This document shows positions 8,953-16,472 of a stretch of DNA of 64,000 bases, one piece after another. The DNA lies in contig CP000701.1 in the NCBI GenBank assembly GCA_000016765.1, positions 62,001-126,000 on the forward strand, read 5' to 3'. The first letter of the stretch is position 1. Each line of letters begins with the position of its first letter. Below the pieces are notes generated by a model, which saw nothing but the letters and a program-made list of their open reading frames with translations, was not told the DNA's origin and made no database searches. A program made the translations under genes and the position numbers. This DNA comes from Rhizorhabdus wittichii RW1. GTDB taxonomy: Bacteria > Pseudomonadota > Alphaproteobacteria > Sphingomonadales > Sphingomonadaceae.

Positions 8953-9678
8953 ATGACGACAAGCGCAGTCCTTGAAGCTCCACCGGCTCCGCCCACAATC
9001 CCCGCCGCCGAGAGTACGGCGGCGCTTGCGCGCCGGGAGTGCAATGAGGCGATCGACAGCGGCTCGGACACGGCCGTCGACGTGGCGGTCAATTTCACGC
9101 TGCATTGCGCCGAGCTTTGCCTTCAGGCCAATCCCACCGATCCCCAGCTTCGCGCATGGCATGAACTGCTTCGTGATATCGCCGTCGGTCTCGACAGGGG
9201 CCAGCCCGAACTCGCGACGAGGCTTCGCGCGCTCGCAGCACGGGTCCACGAAGCGGTTCGCATAGCAACGCGGAACCCGATCGGGGTCATCGCGGATCGC
9301 CCACCCGCGCGGCAGGTGCTCGAAGCCATCTACGCATTGGGCGACGGCAGCGAGCAGAGTACAGTCCGCGAGCGGACCGGTCAGAGCCAGAGCCATTTTT
9401 CCAATATGCTCTCGCTTTTGAAAGGCTATGGGCTCGTTCACAGCAGCACGAGCCGCACCAGCGGCCGCAATCGCTGCCTTGCGTTGACGGACGACGGCCG
9501 CTCGCTGCTGTTGGCGGCACGCCGAGACGGCAAGCTGCCTGCTGAAATCCCCGAGCCCTTGCCCGAGGCATTGCCGCGCCTCGCGCGCTCGGGTGCGGTG
9601 GGCGCAGGCTATCAACCACCTTTTCCGGTGCGTGCAGTCATCCATAGTGCCGGTGCGCGGCATCTCGTGAGAGCCTGA
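8953..9678 (+). CDS. Winged-helix (MarR-like) DNA-binding protein
   Basis: About 241 residues from ATG 8953; an ATG at 8935 in frame is the alternative. The N-terminal half is helical and unrecognised. Residues about 120-190 form a winged helix: VLEAIYALGDGSEQSTVRER, then QSQSHFSNMLSLLKGYGLV as recognition region, and RNRCLALTDDGRSLLLA as the wing. Such domains are usually transcriptional regulators, here probably of the cassette with the nitrilase-fold protein upstream and the acidic protein 5 bp downstream. Family assignment is by motif shape only. Confidence 0.65.
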   Translation: MTTSAVLEAPPAPPTIPAAESTAALARRECNEAIDSGSDTAVDVAVNFTLHCAELCLQANPTDPQLRAWHELLRDIAVGLDRGQPELATRLRALAARVHEAVRIATRNPIGVIADRPPARQVLEAIYALGDGSEQSTVRERTGQSQSHFSNMLSLLKGYGLVHSSTSRTSGRNRCLALTDDGRSLLLAARRDGKLPAEIPEPLPEALPRLARSGAVGAGYQPPFPVRAVIHSAGARHLVRA

Positions 9679-9683
9679 GCATC

Positions 9684-10142
9684 ATGGACGACGAGAAGTC
9701 CTCGCAGGCGGAGGATCCCGTCGATGACAGCATCCGGGTCACCAGCGCCACTGGCCGCTACTCCACCACGATAACCCATGCGGCCATGTCGCTCATCGCA
9801 GGCGTTGGGATCCGCGATGACGAGAAATCGGTCCTCGTGCCTTTTGTGGAGTGCGAGATCGCGATCGATCGTGCTGCGACTGACGGGCTGGCCACTCCGG
9901 CCAATCAGGAAGAGCATTCAATCCTCATCACGCTCGAAAATGCTGCGTTCCTCGCCGAAGCCTTCTCTTCCGCCTTCGCAAAGCTTGCTCCCGACCTTGT
10001 CAGCCTATCGCAAGGCTCGCTTCAACCCGTGGCGGACAGGATAACCTACGCCATTGATCGGCTGCAGCAGACCCGAAGCAATATTGCGACCCTCACCGAT
10101 GTGCTCGAGGAACTCAGCGGACAGATGAACGCGCAAAGCTGA
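9684..10142 (+). CDS. Small acidic protein of unknown function, third gene of the nitrilase cassette
   Basis: A 152-residue protein starting five bases after the previous stop, so presumably co-transcribed. The N-terminus is acidic (MDDEKSSQAEDPVDDS), the middle looks beta-rich, and the C-terminal half is helical (SILITLENAAFLAEAFSSAF, then a probable coiled coil to the end). No signal peptide or membrane segment. I do not recognise a family. Its tight spacing argues that it works with the winged-helix protein or the nitrilase-fold enzyme. Confidence 0.6.
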   Translation: MDDEKSSQAEDPVDDSIRVTSATGRYSTTITHAAMSLIAGVGIRDDEKSVLVPFVECEIAIDRAATDGLATPANQEEHSILITLENAAFLAEAFSSAFAKLAPDLVSLSQGSLQPVADRITYAIDRLQQTRSNIATLTDVLEELSGQMNAQS

Positions 10143-10220
10143 TCATCGTCGCCGCAGTGTCGCTCGCTTGTTTTCGCCCGCTGGGCTGGCGGCGCTCCTG
10201 GGGCGTTCGGCCCGGAGCGG

Positions 10221-10388
10221 GTGGTCTTTGACGGCACGACCGTTCGGAGTTTCAGCGCGTCGGACGATGATGATATCCTGATCTCGGCGGCAACGGTGCG
10301 CCGTCTCGGCAGCTACGCGGCGGTGCTGTCGCATCTCGCGGCGGCGGAATTGGAGATACCCCCGTTCCGGATCGACGGCGCAGGCTGA
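10221..10388 (+). CDS. Possible small protein (55 aa)
   Basis: From GTG 10221 the frame reads VVFDGTTVRSFSASDDDDIL and continues to a stop at 10386-10388. Composition is protein-like rather than random (acidic patch, amphipathic helix VRRLGSYAAVLSHLAAAELE). No clear ribosome site is present, and it could be the decayed tail of a longer gene. Low confidence. Confidence 0.3.
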   Translation: MVFDGTTVRSFSASDDDDILISAATVRRLGSYAAVLSHLAAAELEIPPFRIDGAG

Positions 10389-10632
10389 GGACAAAGCGAA
10401 AACCGGTCTGAGACGACACCTCCCCGCCAGAGGATGCTGCATATGGGCGCCCGCGAGGCGCTGGCAACCCGCGAACGGCGGGCCGAGTTGCCGTGTGCCA
10501 CGGCTGCCCGCACCACCCCTTGTTCGCGAGTTTCCCTCGGCTGTGCCTCGGTGCCAGCCCCTCTTTTGCGAGCGCCCGGAGGATGCGCATCCGGCGGAGA
10601 GGCCGCCGGCACAGACAGAAAGGCTCGCTATC
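10389..10632 (+). promoter_or_regulatory. Leader region of the DUF2493 gene with conserved stem-loop repeat
   Basis: No gene is supported in this stretch. It contains a 44-nt block at 10480-10523 that recurs with one mismatch at 12760-12803 upstream of ssb. Inside the block GCCGTG-TGC-CACGGC forms a perfect 6-bp hairpin. The rest is GC-rich with further inverted arms (for example CCGCGAGGCGCTGG, CCGGCGGAGAGGCCGCCGG). AGAAAGG precedes the start codon at 10633. Confidence 0.5.
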
Positions 10633-11580
10633 ATGTCCACATCGCTTGCAGCCGCACTCGCGGCACTGGAGCTAGGGCACCTCGAACCCCGCGCTGAAGA
10701 CCTCAGTGGCATGGCGCCGCCACCAACCGAGGCGCTGGAGCAGACCGTCACCGCAATCTGGAGCGATCTCTTCACGACGATGAGCAACACGTCGATCGAG
10801 CGCGACATCGAAGATCTGGGCTGGGGGCTGGTGAACCTCTTCCACCGCGCCGCCGCCAAGAAACACGGGCTGGTCGACCGGCTGACCGACGACATTCGCT
10901 TGCTCCTCGCCGAACAGGACGGCTCCGAAATCAGCACGGCCAATCTGGAGGAAAAGATCGATCTCGCCAAGAAGGTCGAGGAATCCGCGGGTGCCTTCGA
11001 AATCATGCGCGATGTCGCCGCCGCGCACTATATCCGGGAGACCGGGAGATCGTGGGTGCCATCGTCCGGCAACCGCATTTCGCTCGGTGTCACCGCCGGG
11101 ATCGTCGACGGCCACGCCTTCCTGCGGGCGCGCCGCGAGCGGGCTTTGAACGCCAACACCGCGCAGGGTACGCCCGTTGTGTTCGCCGGTGGCCGCCTCA
11201 CCTTCGCCAACGACTTGGATATGAAGACGTTCGCCGACAACCTGCTGGCGACCCTCAACAAGGTTCGCGCCCATGTCGGCGACATGTATCTCGTACACGG
11301 CGGCGATATGAAGGGTATCGAACGGCTTGCAGCGTCCTGGGCCGAGCAGAATGGCATCCAGCAGGTGCGGTTCGGTCTCGATCGCAAGCTCGGAGATCGC
11401 GCCGGCTTCCGTCGCAACGAGCAGATGCTCTCGCTCAAGCCGAGATTCGTGATCGCCTTCCAGGGCAATGGCGTGACGGAGCGGCTTGTCATCGAAGCCA
11501 AGGCTCGGGGACTCCGGGTCGTTGATCGTCGCGGCCCATTGGGAAGCCCTCCTTCAGCTGCTCGTCGCGGTGCGGGCTGA
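10633..11580 (+). CDS. DUF2493 (SLOG-superfamily) protein
   Basis: A 315-residue protein from ATG 10633, the start with an AGAAAGG site. The first 180 residues are helical. The C-terminal 130 residues form a Rossmann-like DUF2493/YspA domain: VFAGGRLTFANDLDMKTF, a glycine-rich MYLVHGGDMKGIERLAASWA, and FRRNEQMLSLKPRFVIAFQG. Family knowledge: SLOG domains bind nucleotides or nucleotide-derived ligands; this subgroup is common on alphaproteobacterial plasmids but its job is unknown. It ends just before a strong terminator, so it is the last gene of its transcript. Confidence 0.8.
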   Translation: MSTSLAAALAALELGHLEPRAEDLSGMAPPPTEALEQTVTAIWSDLFTTMSNTSIERDIEDLGWGLVNLFHRAAAKKHGLVDRLTDDIRLLLAEQDGSEISTANLEEKIDLAKKVEESAGAFEIMRDVAAAHYIRETGRSWVPSSGNRISLGVTAGIVDGHAFLRARRERALNANTAQGTPVVFAGGRLTFANDLDMKTFADNLLATLNKVRAHVGDMYLVHGGDMKGIERLAASWAEQNGIQQVRFGLDRKLGDRAGFRRNEQMLSLKPRFVIAFQGNGVTERLVIEAKARGLRVVDRRGPLGSPPSAARRGAG

Positions 11581-11586
11581 AGCCGC

Positions 11587-11616
11587 GGGCCGCCGGTTTG
11601 CCGGCGGCCCTTTTTT
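11587..11616 (+). terminator. Rho-independent terminator after the DUF2493 gene
   Basis: GGGCCGCCGG-TTTG-CCGGCGGCCC is a perfect 10-bp stem followed by six T residues. Confidence 0.92.
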
Positions 11617-11811
11617 GGCTCTGCTTACGGTTGTCCCATCGGAATTCCCGCAGGCAAGAGGGGAGGGCGCCGAGGCCCTTTTGGGTGTCGCTGAATAGCA
11701 CTGGAACCCGTCGGCCGTGTCGGCAGCGGGCGTGCATTTCAGAGTCCACCAGCCATCCGCGTCGCTCACGCTGCACCGGGTGCCGCTTTGCCACGAAGAA
11801 CGGAGATGATG

Positions 11812-12435
11812 ATGCGCGATTTGCATGATGAGGAACTGCGCGCTTTGCTTGCGTTCCGACAGCGCCATGGTCGCTGCTGGAAGGCGGCGTTGCTGTTGTG
11901 TTGGTCGGTCGGCACCGACACCGATGAACCCGGTGCGGCGCATTTGCGCCATCTGCGCAATATCGGAGGACCGCGCTGGCTGATCGGGCTATCGGCCGCC
12001 ACGCTCAATGACGCTGCGCGGCGTTTCGCCGGAAATGTCGATCCGGTGCTGATCGACATTTTCATGGAGAATGCCACGGGCTTTGCCCGCGGCGCGTCGG
12101 CAAGCGTCGGGATCGCTCCGGCAAGTGCTGCACATTCGCTGGCCATCGCGATCGAACTCAGCCTCAAAGCCTTTCTGATGAAGGCGGGCTATGCCGACGA
12201 CTGGAACCGTGTCCATATTCGGCATGACCTCGAAAAGGCCCTGGCGCTTGCGACGGAAGCAGGCCTGTCCGGCTTGCCTCTGGAATTGCCGGATCTCACA
12301 GCGATCCTCTCGCCGGCCTATAGTCACCACGAGATCGACGCGTTGTTCCGGGTCGGGGCGTCACCCTTCGATGTGGCCGACGCCTGTCTCTGCGTCGACC
12401 GTCTCCTTGCCGTGATCCGGGTGCAGATCGCGTAA
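11812..12435 (+). CDS. Hypothetical protein with a HEPN-like C-terminal half
   Basis: About 207 residues. Of three consecutive ATGs, the third (11812) is best placed after GGAG. The first 60 residues (LHDEELRALLAFRQRHGRCW to GPRWLIGLSA) resemble a small stand-alone protein family frequent on alphaproteobacterial plasmids. The remainder is helical with SAAHSLAIAIELSLKAFLMK and VHIRHDLEKALALA, a layout like HEPN or nucleotidyltransferase-substrate domains. No clear Rx4-6H nuclease motif is evident, so catalytic activity is doubtful. Possibly a fusion of two families. It lies between two leader repeats and upstream of ssb. Confidence 0.5.
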   Translation: MRDLHDEELRALLAFRQRHGRCWKAALLLCWSVGTDTDEPGAAHLRHLRNIGGPRWLIGLSAATLNDAARRFAGNVDPVLIDIFMENATGFARGASASVGIAPASAAHSLAIAIELSLKAFLMKAGYADDWNRVHIRHDLEKALALATEAGLSGLPLELPDLTAILSPAYSHHEIDALFRVGASPFDVADACLCVDRLLAVIRVQIA

Positions 12436-12918
12436 CCGGCCCCGCAACATCATCCGTGCGCGCACCACTCGAAAGGGATTTGCCAACCCGATTGAAACCA
12501 GAGTCGGTTTTCCGACTAAACCCGCCGGACGGCCATCATGTCTTCTTGTCGTAGGGGCCGCCGCTGCTTCGCTGCGAACGACAAGTCGAACTGGAAAATG
12601 GGCTGACCAACGGTGGTGGGGCTATCGGGCGTAGATTGCTTCGGTGATAGGGCAATGCTTCTGCAGCGGTTCCTGGGTTCATAGAACCAAAGCCACCATC
12701 CCTTCTTTTTGACCTGATCCCTAAGTCGGTCGTTCGGTGCTTCCAACCCGCTCCCCTTCGGGCCGAGTTGCCGTGTTCCACGGCTGCCCGCACCACCCCT
12801 TGTGTCGGGGTTCCCCTACGCCGCTTGCGCGCTCCGGTGGAAGCACCGCCCATGCCCGCCTTTTGCGGGGGTCAGTCGAAGGGACGGTCCCTTTGGCACC
12901 CAAAAAAGGAACCTCGAC
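12436..12918 (+). promoter_or_regulatory. Long ssb leader with conserved stem-loop repeat
   Basis: This interval has no gene I can support. It carries the second copy (12760-12803) of the 44-nt block found at 10480-10523, including the hairpin GCCGTG-TTC-CACGGC. AAAAAAGGAACC directly before ATG 12919 is the ssb ribosome site. A coherent minus-strand frame around 12516-12700 (QPIFQFDLSFAAKQRRP) was seen but not accepted as a gene. Confidence 0.5.
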
Positions 12919-13332
12919 ATGCAGAACCTCGTCATCCTTGCCGGTAATGTCGGCGCCACGCCGGAAGCCCGCACCACCCAGGGCGGCACCAAGATCACCC
13001 ACTTCAGCCTCGCGACTTCGCGGCCCAAGCGAGACAGCAACGGCAAGGTCGTCAAGGACGACAATGGCCGCCGGATCGAAGATACCGAATGGCACCGGAT
13101 CACCTGCTTCAACGGCGTCGGCAAGACCGTCGAGCAATATGTCGACAAGGGGATGAAGGTGATGGTGCGCGGTCGCATCCACTACACCCGCTGGACCGAC
13201 AACGAGAATATCGAGCGGTACGGCGTCGAGATCATCGCCGACGAGGTGACCTTCCTCACCCGCGTCAGGCCCGCCAGTGGCGACCAAGGCGGCAATGACA
13301 GCTCGGTGGATGACGACGAAATTCCCTTCTGA
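12919..13332 (+). CDS. ssb: Single-stranded DNA-binding protein
   Basis: A 137-residue SSB from ATG 12919 with an AAGGA site. The OB fold starts MQNLVILAGNVGATPEARTT and continues with KITHFSLATSRPKR, DTEWHRITCFN and a conserved KGMKVMVRGRIHYTRWTD. The acidic tail ends DDDEIPF, the usual docking peptide for partner proteins. Family knowledge: plasmid SSBs protect incoming single strands after conjugation and are often early-expressed. Its long leader with a conserved stem-loop fits a special expression mode. Confidence 0.95.
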   Translation: MQNLVILAGNVGATPEARTTQGGTKITHFSLATSRPKRDSNGKVVKDDNGRRIEDTEWHRITCFNGVGKTVEQYVDKGMKVMVRGRIHYTRWTDNENIERYGVEIIADEVTFLTRVRPASGDQGGNDSSVDDDEIPF

Positions 13333-13342
13333 AACCGGCGAA

Positions 13343-13371
13343 GCCCGGCGGCTCACGCCGCCGGGCCTTTT
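13343..13371 (+). terminator. Rho-independent terminator after ssb
   Basis: GCCCGGCGGC-TCAC-GCCGCCGGGC is a perfect 10-bp stem followed by CTTTTT. It begins 10 bases after the ssb stop. Confidence 0.92.
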
Positions 13372-13462
13372 TGCTGTTTTCCGCAGCACGGTTCGGGATC
13401 GAGGAAAGTTCGGGAAATGGATCTGAACGAGCGCGGCTAGGATATTGCTCTTCCGCGTCCTC

Positions 13463-13890
13463 TCAGCGGCAGTGGCCCGCCGCATATCGGCTCCATCGCA
13501 GCACTGTGCCGCTCGCAATCATGGCGCAGCTGATATCGCCGATCGCTGGCGCGGCGCACCAGGCACCGGTGCGATCCCCTTTTGCATTGCCAGTCGATCG
13601 GCATTGGAGTCTTGGACCTGTGACAAGGATATGGCCTGTGGCGCTGCGCCCCTTCGCGCCGCCCAGCAACCGCACCAGCGTGTCGCGCGCGACAATCCCG
13701 CTGGCGCGCGGGCAGGGGTGTCCCGTGCGGCACGAGCCATCGATCTCCCGCGCCGCTATACCAGCGAGCCGGATCCGTGGTCCCTCGCGACACCAGATCG
13801 GGCCATCGCCGTCCCAAACCCCGGCCGTGTGCAGGTGAACGACTGGCCGCCCTGCACGACCGCGACGGCAAGCAGAAATACAGCGAGCAT
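13463..13890 (-). pseudogene. Thermonuclease-family (SNase-like) exported protein, frameshifted
   Basis: The body of the protein reads VWDGDGPIWCREGPRIRLAG, then ARDTLVRLLGG, ending RWSRYAAGHCR: the conserved thermonuclease core with the DGDG metal-site motif. A convincing secretion signal (MLAVFLLAVAVVQGGQSFTC, ATG 13890) lies in another frame. Adding one base to the four-G tract (plus-strand CCCC at 13819-13822) joins the two, giving TRPGVWDGDG. So the gene has a one-base deletion, or the assembly has an error there. An intact product would be a small secreted or periplasmic nuclease-like protein of about 142 residues. Confidence 0.6.
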
Positions 13891-13918
13891 GAGCGCTCAA
13901 CCCGGACAGGGGTGTAAG

Positions 13919-14143
13919 TCATGCTTCAGGGAAGAGCGGCAATGTATCCGACCTCGCAGCGGGCTCGTCGGCGAGGATGTCGTAGCAGCGCAACCGCATT
14001 GCCAAGTGTCGCGCCAACTCCGCCGTTGCACGGCGTCGTGCAACGGTATCGCCACACCCAATATCGGTGACGAGGGCCGGTTCGGCCGTGGCGAGCGACA
14101 CCTCGAGGTGGAGGGCCAGACTGTCTTCATCGACTCGGAGCAT
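13919..14143 (-). CDS. Small hypothetical protein (74 aa)
   Basis: Starting at ATG 14143 the frame reads MLRVDEDSLALHLEVSLATA and ends RSDTLPLFPEA. A central helix ARRRATAELARHLAMRLRCY resembles helical segments of small plasmid proteins. No signal or membrane segment. Not recognised. Confidence 0.4.
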   Translation of the reverse strand: MLRVDEDSLALHLEVSLATAEPALVTDIGCGDTVARRRATAELARHLAMRLRCYDILADEPAARSDTLPLFPEA

Positions 14144-14284
14144 GGTTGCAGAATAGAACAAAGAAAGAACATTTATCAAGTGTCGAGATCCAGCGAGCCA
14201 TCCATTATTGCTTGGGTGACGCCAGCCATGACTGGACATCGCCCAGCGTCCCCAACAGCGTGCTGATCGCCAAGCCCTTCGCGA

Positions 14285-14764
14285 TCAGCCGTAGAGCCGG
14301 TCATCCCACCATATTGGTTCGGGCAGATCGAAGCTGATTGTTTGCGCGTCGGGATGTGCTGGATTGATGAGGATGTTGCGTTCCACCCGTGCCGGGATCG
14401 AAGGCACCAGCAACAGCGCCGAGCGCCCTGCCGCGAACCACGCCTCGCCAAAGGCCTTGCAGATGTCTTCGCGCTTGCCGTCCCACCCGGAGAATTTGGC
14501 GGTCGGGAAGACTTCATAGCTGACGCCGTTGGGGATCGTGATGCGGATATAATGCTGGTTGGGCGGCATCACCGTGTTCGCGTGGACGAGCTTTTCGAGC
14601 ATCGCCGTCGAATAATGTTCTGACGTGTAGATGATCGGGCTGGCCGCGGTGTTCCACCGTCCCGGATAGAGCCGAGCGCCTTCGCTGTCATAGATGGGAT
14701 GCGCGCCATCGGGATCGCCGATCCGAAAACAGGTCAGCACGCGGTCGGTGATCTGGGCGCTCAC
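14285..14764 (-). CDS. RES-domain toxin (NAD-degrading type II toxin family)
   Basis: A 159-residue RES protein. The family's hallmark positions are visible: R near FRIGDPDG, then LYPGRWNTAASPIIYTSEHY with G-R-W, and ALLLVPSIPARVERNILINP near the C-terminus. Family knowledge: RES toxins deplete NAD+ by phosphorolysis or hydrolysis and are held in check by Xre/MbcA/ParS antitoxins. Its start overlaps the antitoxin stop by four bases (ATGA), the standard antitoxin-first arrangement. It probably stabilises the plasmid by post-segregational killing, and could also act in phage defence. Confidence 0.9.
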   Translation of the reverse strand: MSAQITDRVLTCFRIGDPDGAHPIYDSEGARLYPGRWNTAASPIIYTSEHYSTAMLEKLVHANTVMPPNQHYIRITIPNGVSYEVFPTAKFSGWDGKREDICKAFGEAWFAAGRSALLLVPSIPARVERNILINPAHPDAQTISFDLPEPIWWDDRLYG

Positions 14765-15195
14765 GCCCCGCCGCCGTAAGCCGCCCGTCCCAGCAGGTTG
14801 ATGACGACATCGGCTCCCGGACCCGTCGCCAGCGCCACGTCGAGCGGCGGCTTGTTGTCGAGCATAGGGTGCGCGCGGCCGAGAAAGTCGCGGACCTTGG
14901 CGGGATCCTTATAGATATCGAGCGCGAAGCTGAACACCTTGGCGATCCGCGCCAGCTTGTCGCCTTCCTCGCTGGTCAGGCGCTTGGACGCGGATTTCTT
15001 GCGGCGCTCGAGCGTCGCCTTGGGAATCAGGCGGAACTTGAAGCGGCTGTCATTGGGCGCGACCGTGTCTGCGAGATGGTCGAGCGCGCCGACCGGCAGG
15101 CCTTCGAGAATCGAATAGCTCAGCCCCAGGCGCGTGTCACCTTTCCGGGGCGCAACCCCAAGCAGGGTCTCGATCGTCACCGGCTGGCTCGCCAT
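14761..15195 (-). CDS. Xre/MbcA/ParS-type antitoxin (DUF2384)
   Basis: A 144-residue antitoxin. ATG 15195 is preferred because AGGAG lies upstream; an ATG at 15213 is in frame. The N-terminal HTH-like region (LPVGALDHLADTVAPNDSRF, LIPKATLERRKK) is followed by the DUF2384 toxin-binding segment ASKRLTSEEGDKLARIAKVF and AHPMLDNKPPLDVALATGPG. It should bind and block the adjacent RES toxin and repress its own promoter. Confidence 0.9.
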   Translation of the reverse strand: MASQPVTIETLLGVAPRKGDTRLGLSYSILEGLPVGALDHLADTVAPNDSRFKFRLIPKATLERRKKSASKRLTSEEGDKLARIAKVFSFALDIYKDPAKVRDFLGRAHPMLDNKPPLDVALATGPGADVVINLLGRAAYGGGA

Positions 15196-15486
15196 CTGCT
15201 GCTCCTGTCTCATCTGATGCAGATATATGTCTCACATGAGGCAAACACAAGCAACCGGTGATATCCCTCCGGTGGGGCCATGACCTCTTCCGGCCGGCAG
15301 CTTCACCCCGCTCTTTGAGGCGCAATCCTTGGTCCGGCGTGCGGCCTAATGCGATCAACCCGTAAAGGGTCCGGTCGCTTCGCTACGGCTTTTGGCCTGC
15401 GGCAAAAAGTGATCGCGGCCACCCACCGAACACTTCGGGCGCCAGTCGAGCGGGGATGAACCCGCCGGCTTTCAAGGAGCCTCGAC

Positions 15487-15651
15487 ATGTTCACCGATAT
15501 CAAGATCGCCCGCAGACACGCGCTCGGCCTCTCGAAGACCCTCATGATCGCAACGATGGTCATCGGAATTGGCAACCAGTTCGCCGTCATTACCGCCGAC
15601 GACTTTGACGGCGACGTGGTCGTCATCAACGAATATGATCCCTTCGCGTGA
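15487..15651 (+). CDS. Small conserved-looking protein (54 aa)
   Basis: ATG 15487 is preceded by CAAGGAGCC and opens 54 codons: MFTDIKIARRHALGLSKTLM, then a hydrophobic stretch MVIGIGNQFAVITADD and VVVINEYDPFA. The long GC-rich leader upstream (15214-15486) resembles those of the DUF2493 gene and ssb in style (stems around CGGTCGCTTCGCTACGGC), though the 44-nt repeat is absent. Too short for many gene callers, but the ribosome site and codon pattern support it. Function unknown. Confidence 0.6.
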   Translation: MFTDIKIARRHALGLSKTLMIATMVIGIGNQFAVITADDFDGDVVVINEYDPFA

Positions 15652-15740
15652 CACTTGCCGGGAGCCCCAGGGCTCCCGGCTCTGTCCAACATCAATGGGC
15701 ATCACGCGCTGCTTGCGCGCTCCAGCAACCGATTATCAAT

Positions 15741-16283
15741 ATGCGCGCAATACAAAGTCGGGATGAACGCCGAAACAAAGATTCTATCCCAGAGCGTGAC
15801 GCATTGTGGAGCCGGGTGATCCATGATGTGAACGCATGGCGCGGGGCATGTCTGCAGTGTTTCTCCGCCGCTGAGGCCGGCGTGACCGAAACCTTGCTAT
15901 CTTTGAGTACGGTGCCGGAGAAAGGTGCGGCCGTCCGTCTGCGCCATCTGACCGGGCAGCGGTTCGACGATATCGCGGCGGTACTTGGTACGGATGGGGC
16001 CTTTGCCGCTGAGGGGAAAGCGGCGTTCAAAGCGATTGAGGCTTTTCGTGCCCATGAGCGCCTTCGAACATTTCTGGCGCATGGGGTGGCAAAGATTGCG
16101 GTTGAGCGGACGGACAAGTGGATCGTGGTTTACCGTCAGGTCTCTATCCGTGCGCGGCAGGCCGAACGCACCATGCTTCTGGTCGAGGAAGCGGAAGGCC
16201 TTGAGATGCTCGCTGATATACGGCGGAAAAGCCAACAACTCTGCTCAATTCTGGCAAACCTGCGCCACCAGTTGGTGAAATAG
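15741..16283 (+). CDS. Hypothetical helical protein (180 aa)
   Basis: From ATG 15741 (MRAIQSRDERRNKDS) the protein is helical and charged, with ALWSRVIHDVNAWRGACLQC, LRHLTGQRFDDIAAVLG and AHERLRTFLAHGVAKIAVER. RTFLAHG resembles the short motif of HEPN-type proteins, but I do not assign a nuclease role. The C-terminus (EGLEMLADIRRKSQQLCSIL) is probably a coiled coil. It converges with the group II intron. Unrecognised otherwise. Confidence 0.55.
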   Translation: MRAIQSRDERRNKDSIPERDALWSRVIHDVNAWRGACLQCFSAAEAGVTETLLSLSTVPEKGAAVRLRHLTGQRFDDIAAVLGTDGAFAAEGKAAFKAIEAFRAHERLRTFLAHGVAKIAVERTDKWIVVYRQVSIRARQAERTMLLVEEAEGLEMLADIRRKSQQLCSILANLRHQLVK

Positions 16284-16438
16284 GCGTAGCACGCATCGCA
16301 TATTGGACATGAAGCGAGGACGTCGGCGGCTCCGGTTGCACCGGACCGGGCTCTAGGCTTGCGCCCCGAGCCCCGTGCCGGGTCTCGGTAGGGTAGACGC
16401 GAGACGCCTCTTTCGAGGACGCCCCAGCGCCTCCCCCC

Positions 16439-16472
16439 GAACCGTGCTTGCACCTTTCAATGCACACGGCTC
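16439..16472 (-). ncRNA. Group II intron domain V
   Basis: The 34-nt hairpin runs from GAGCCGTGTGCATTGAAAGG to ..CACGGTTC on the minus strand. It has the AGC catalytic triad, a GAAA tetraloop region and the characteristic paired arms GAGCCGTG/CACGGTTC. This is the catalytic core of the ribozyme. Confidence 0.88.

Noticed and set aside
11554-11952. Minus-strand frame with a coherent-looking CSVSDADGWWTLKCTP segment
   Set aside because: It overlaps the DUF2493 terminator and the start of the HEPN-like gene, has no clear ribosome site and no recognised family.
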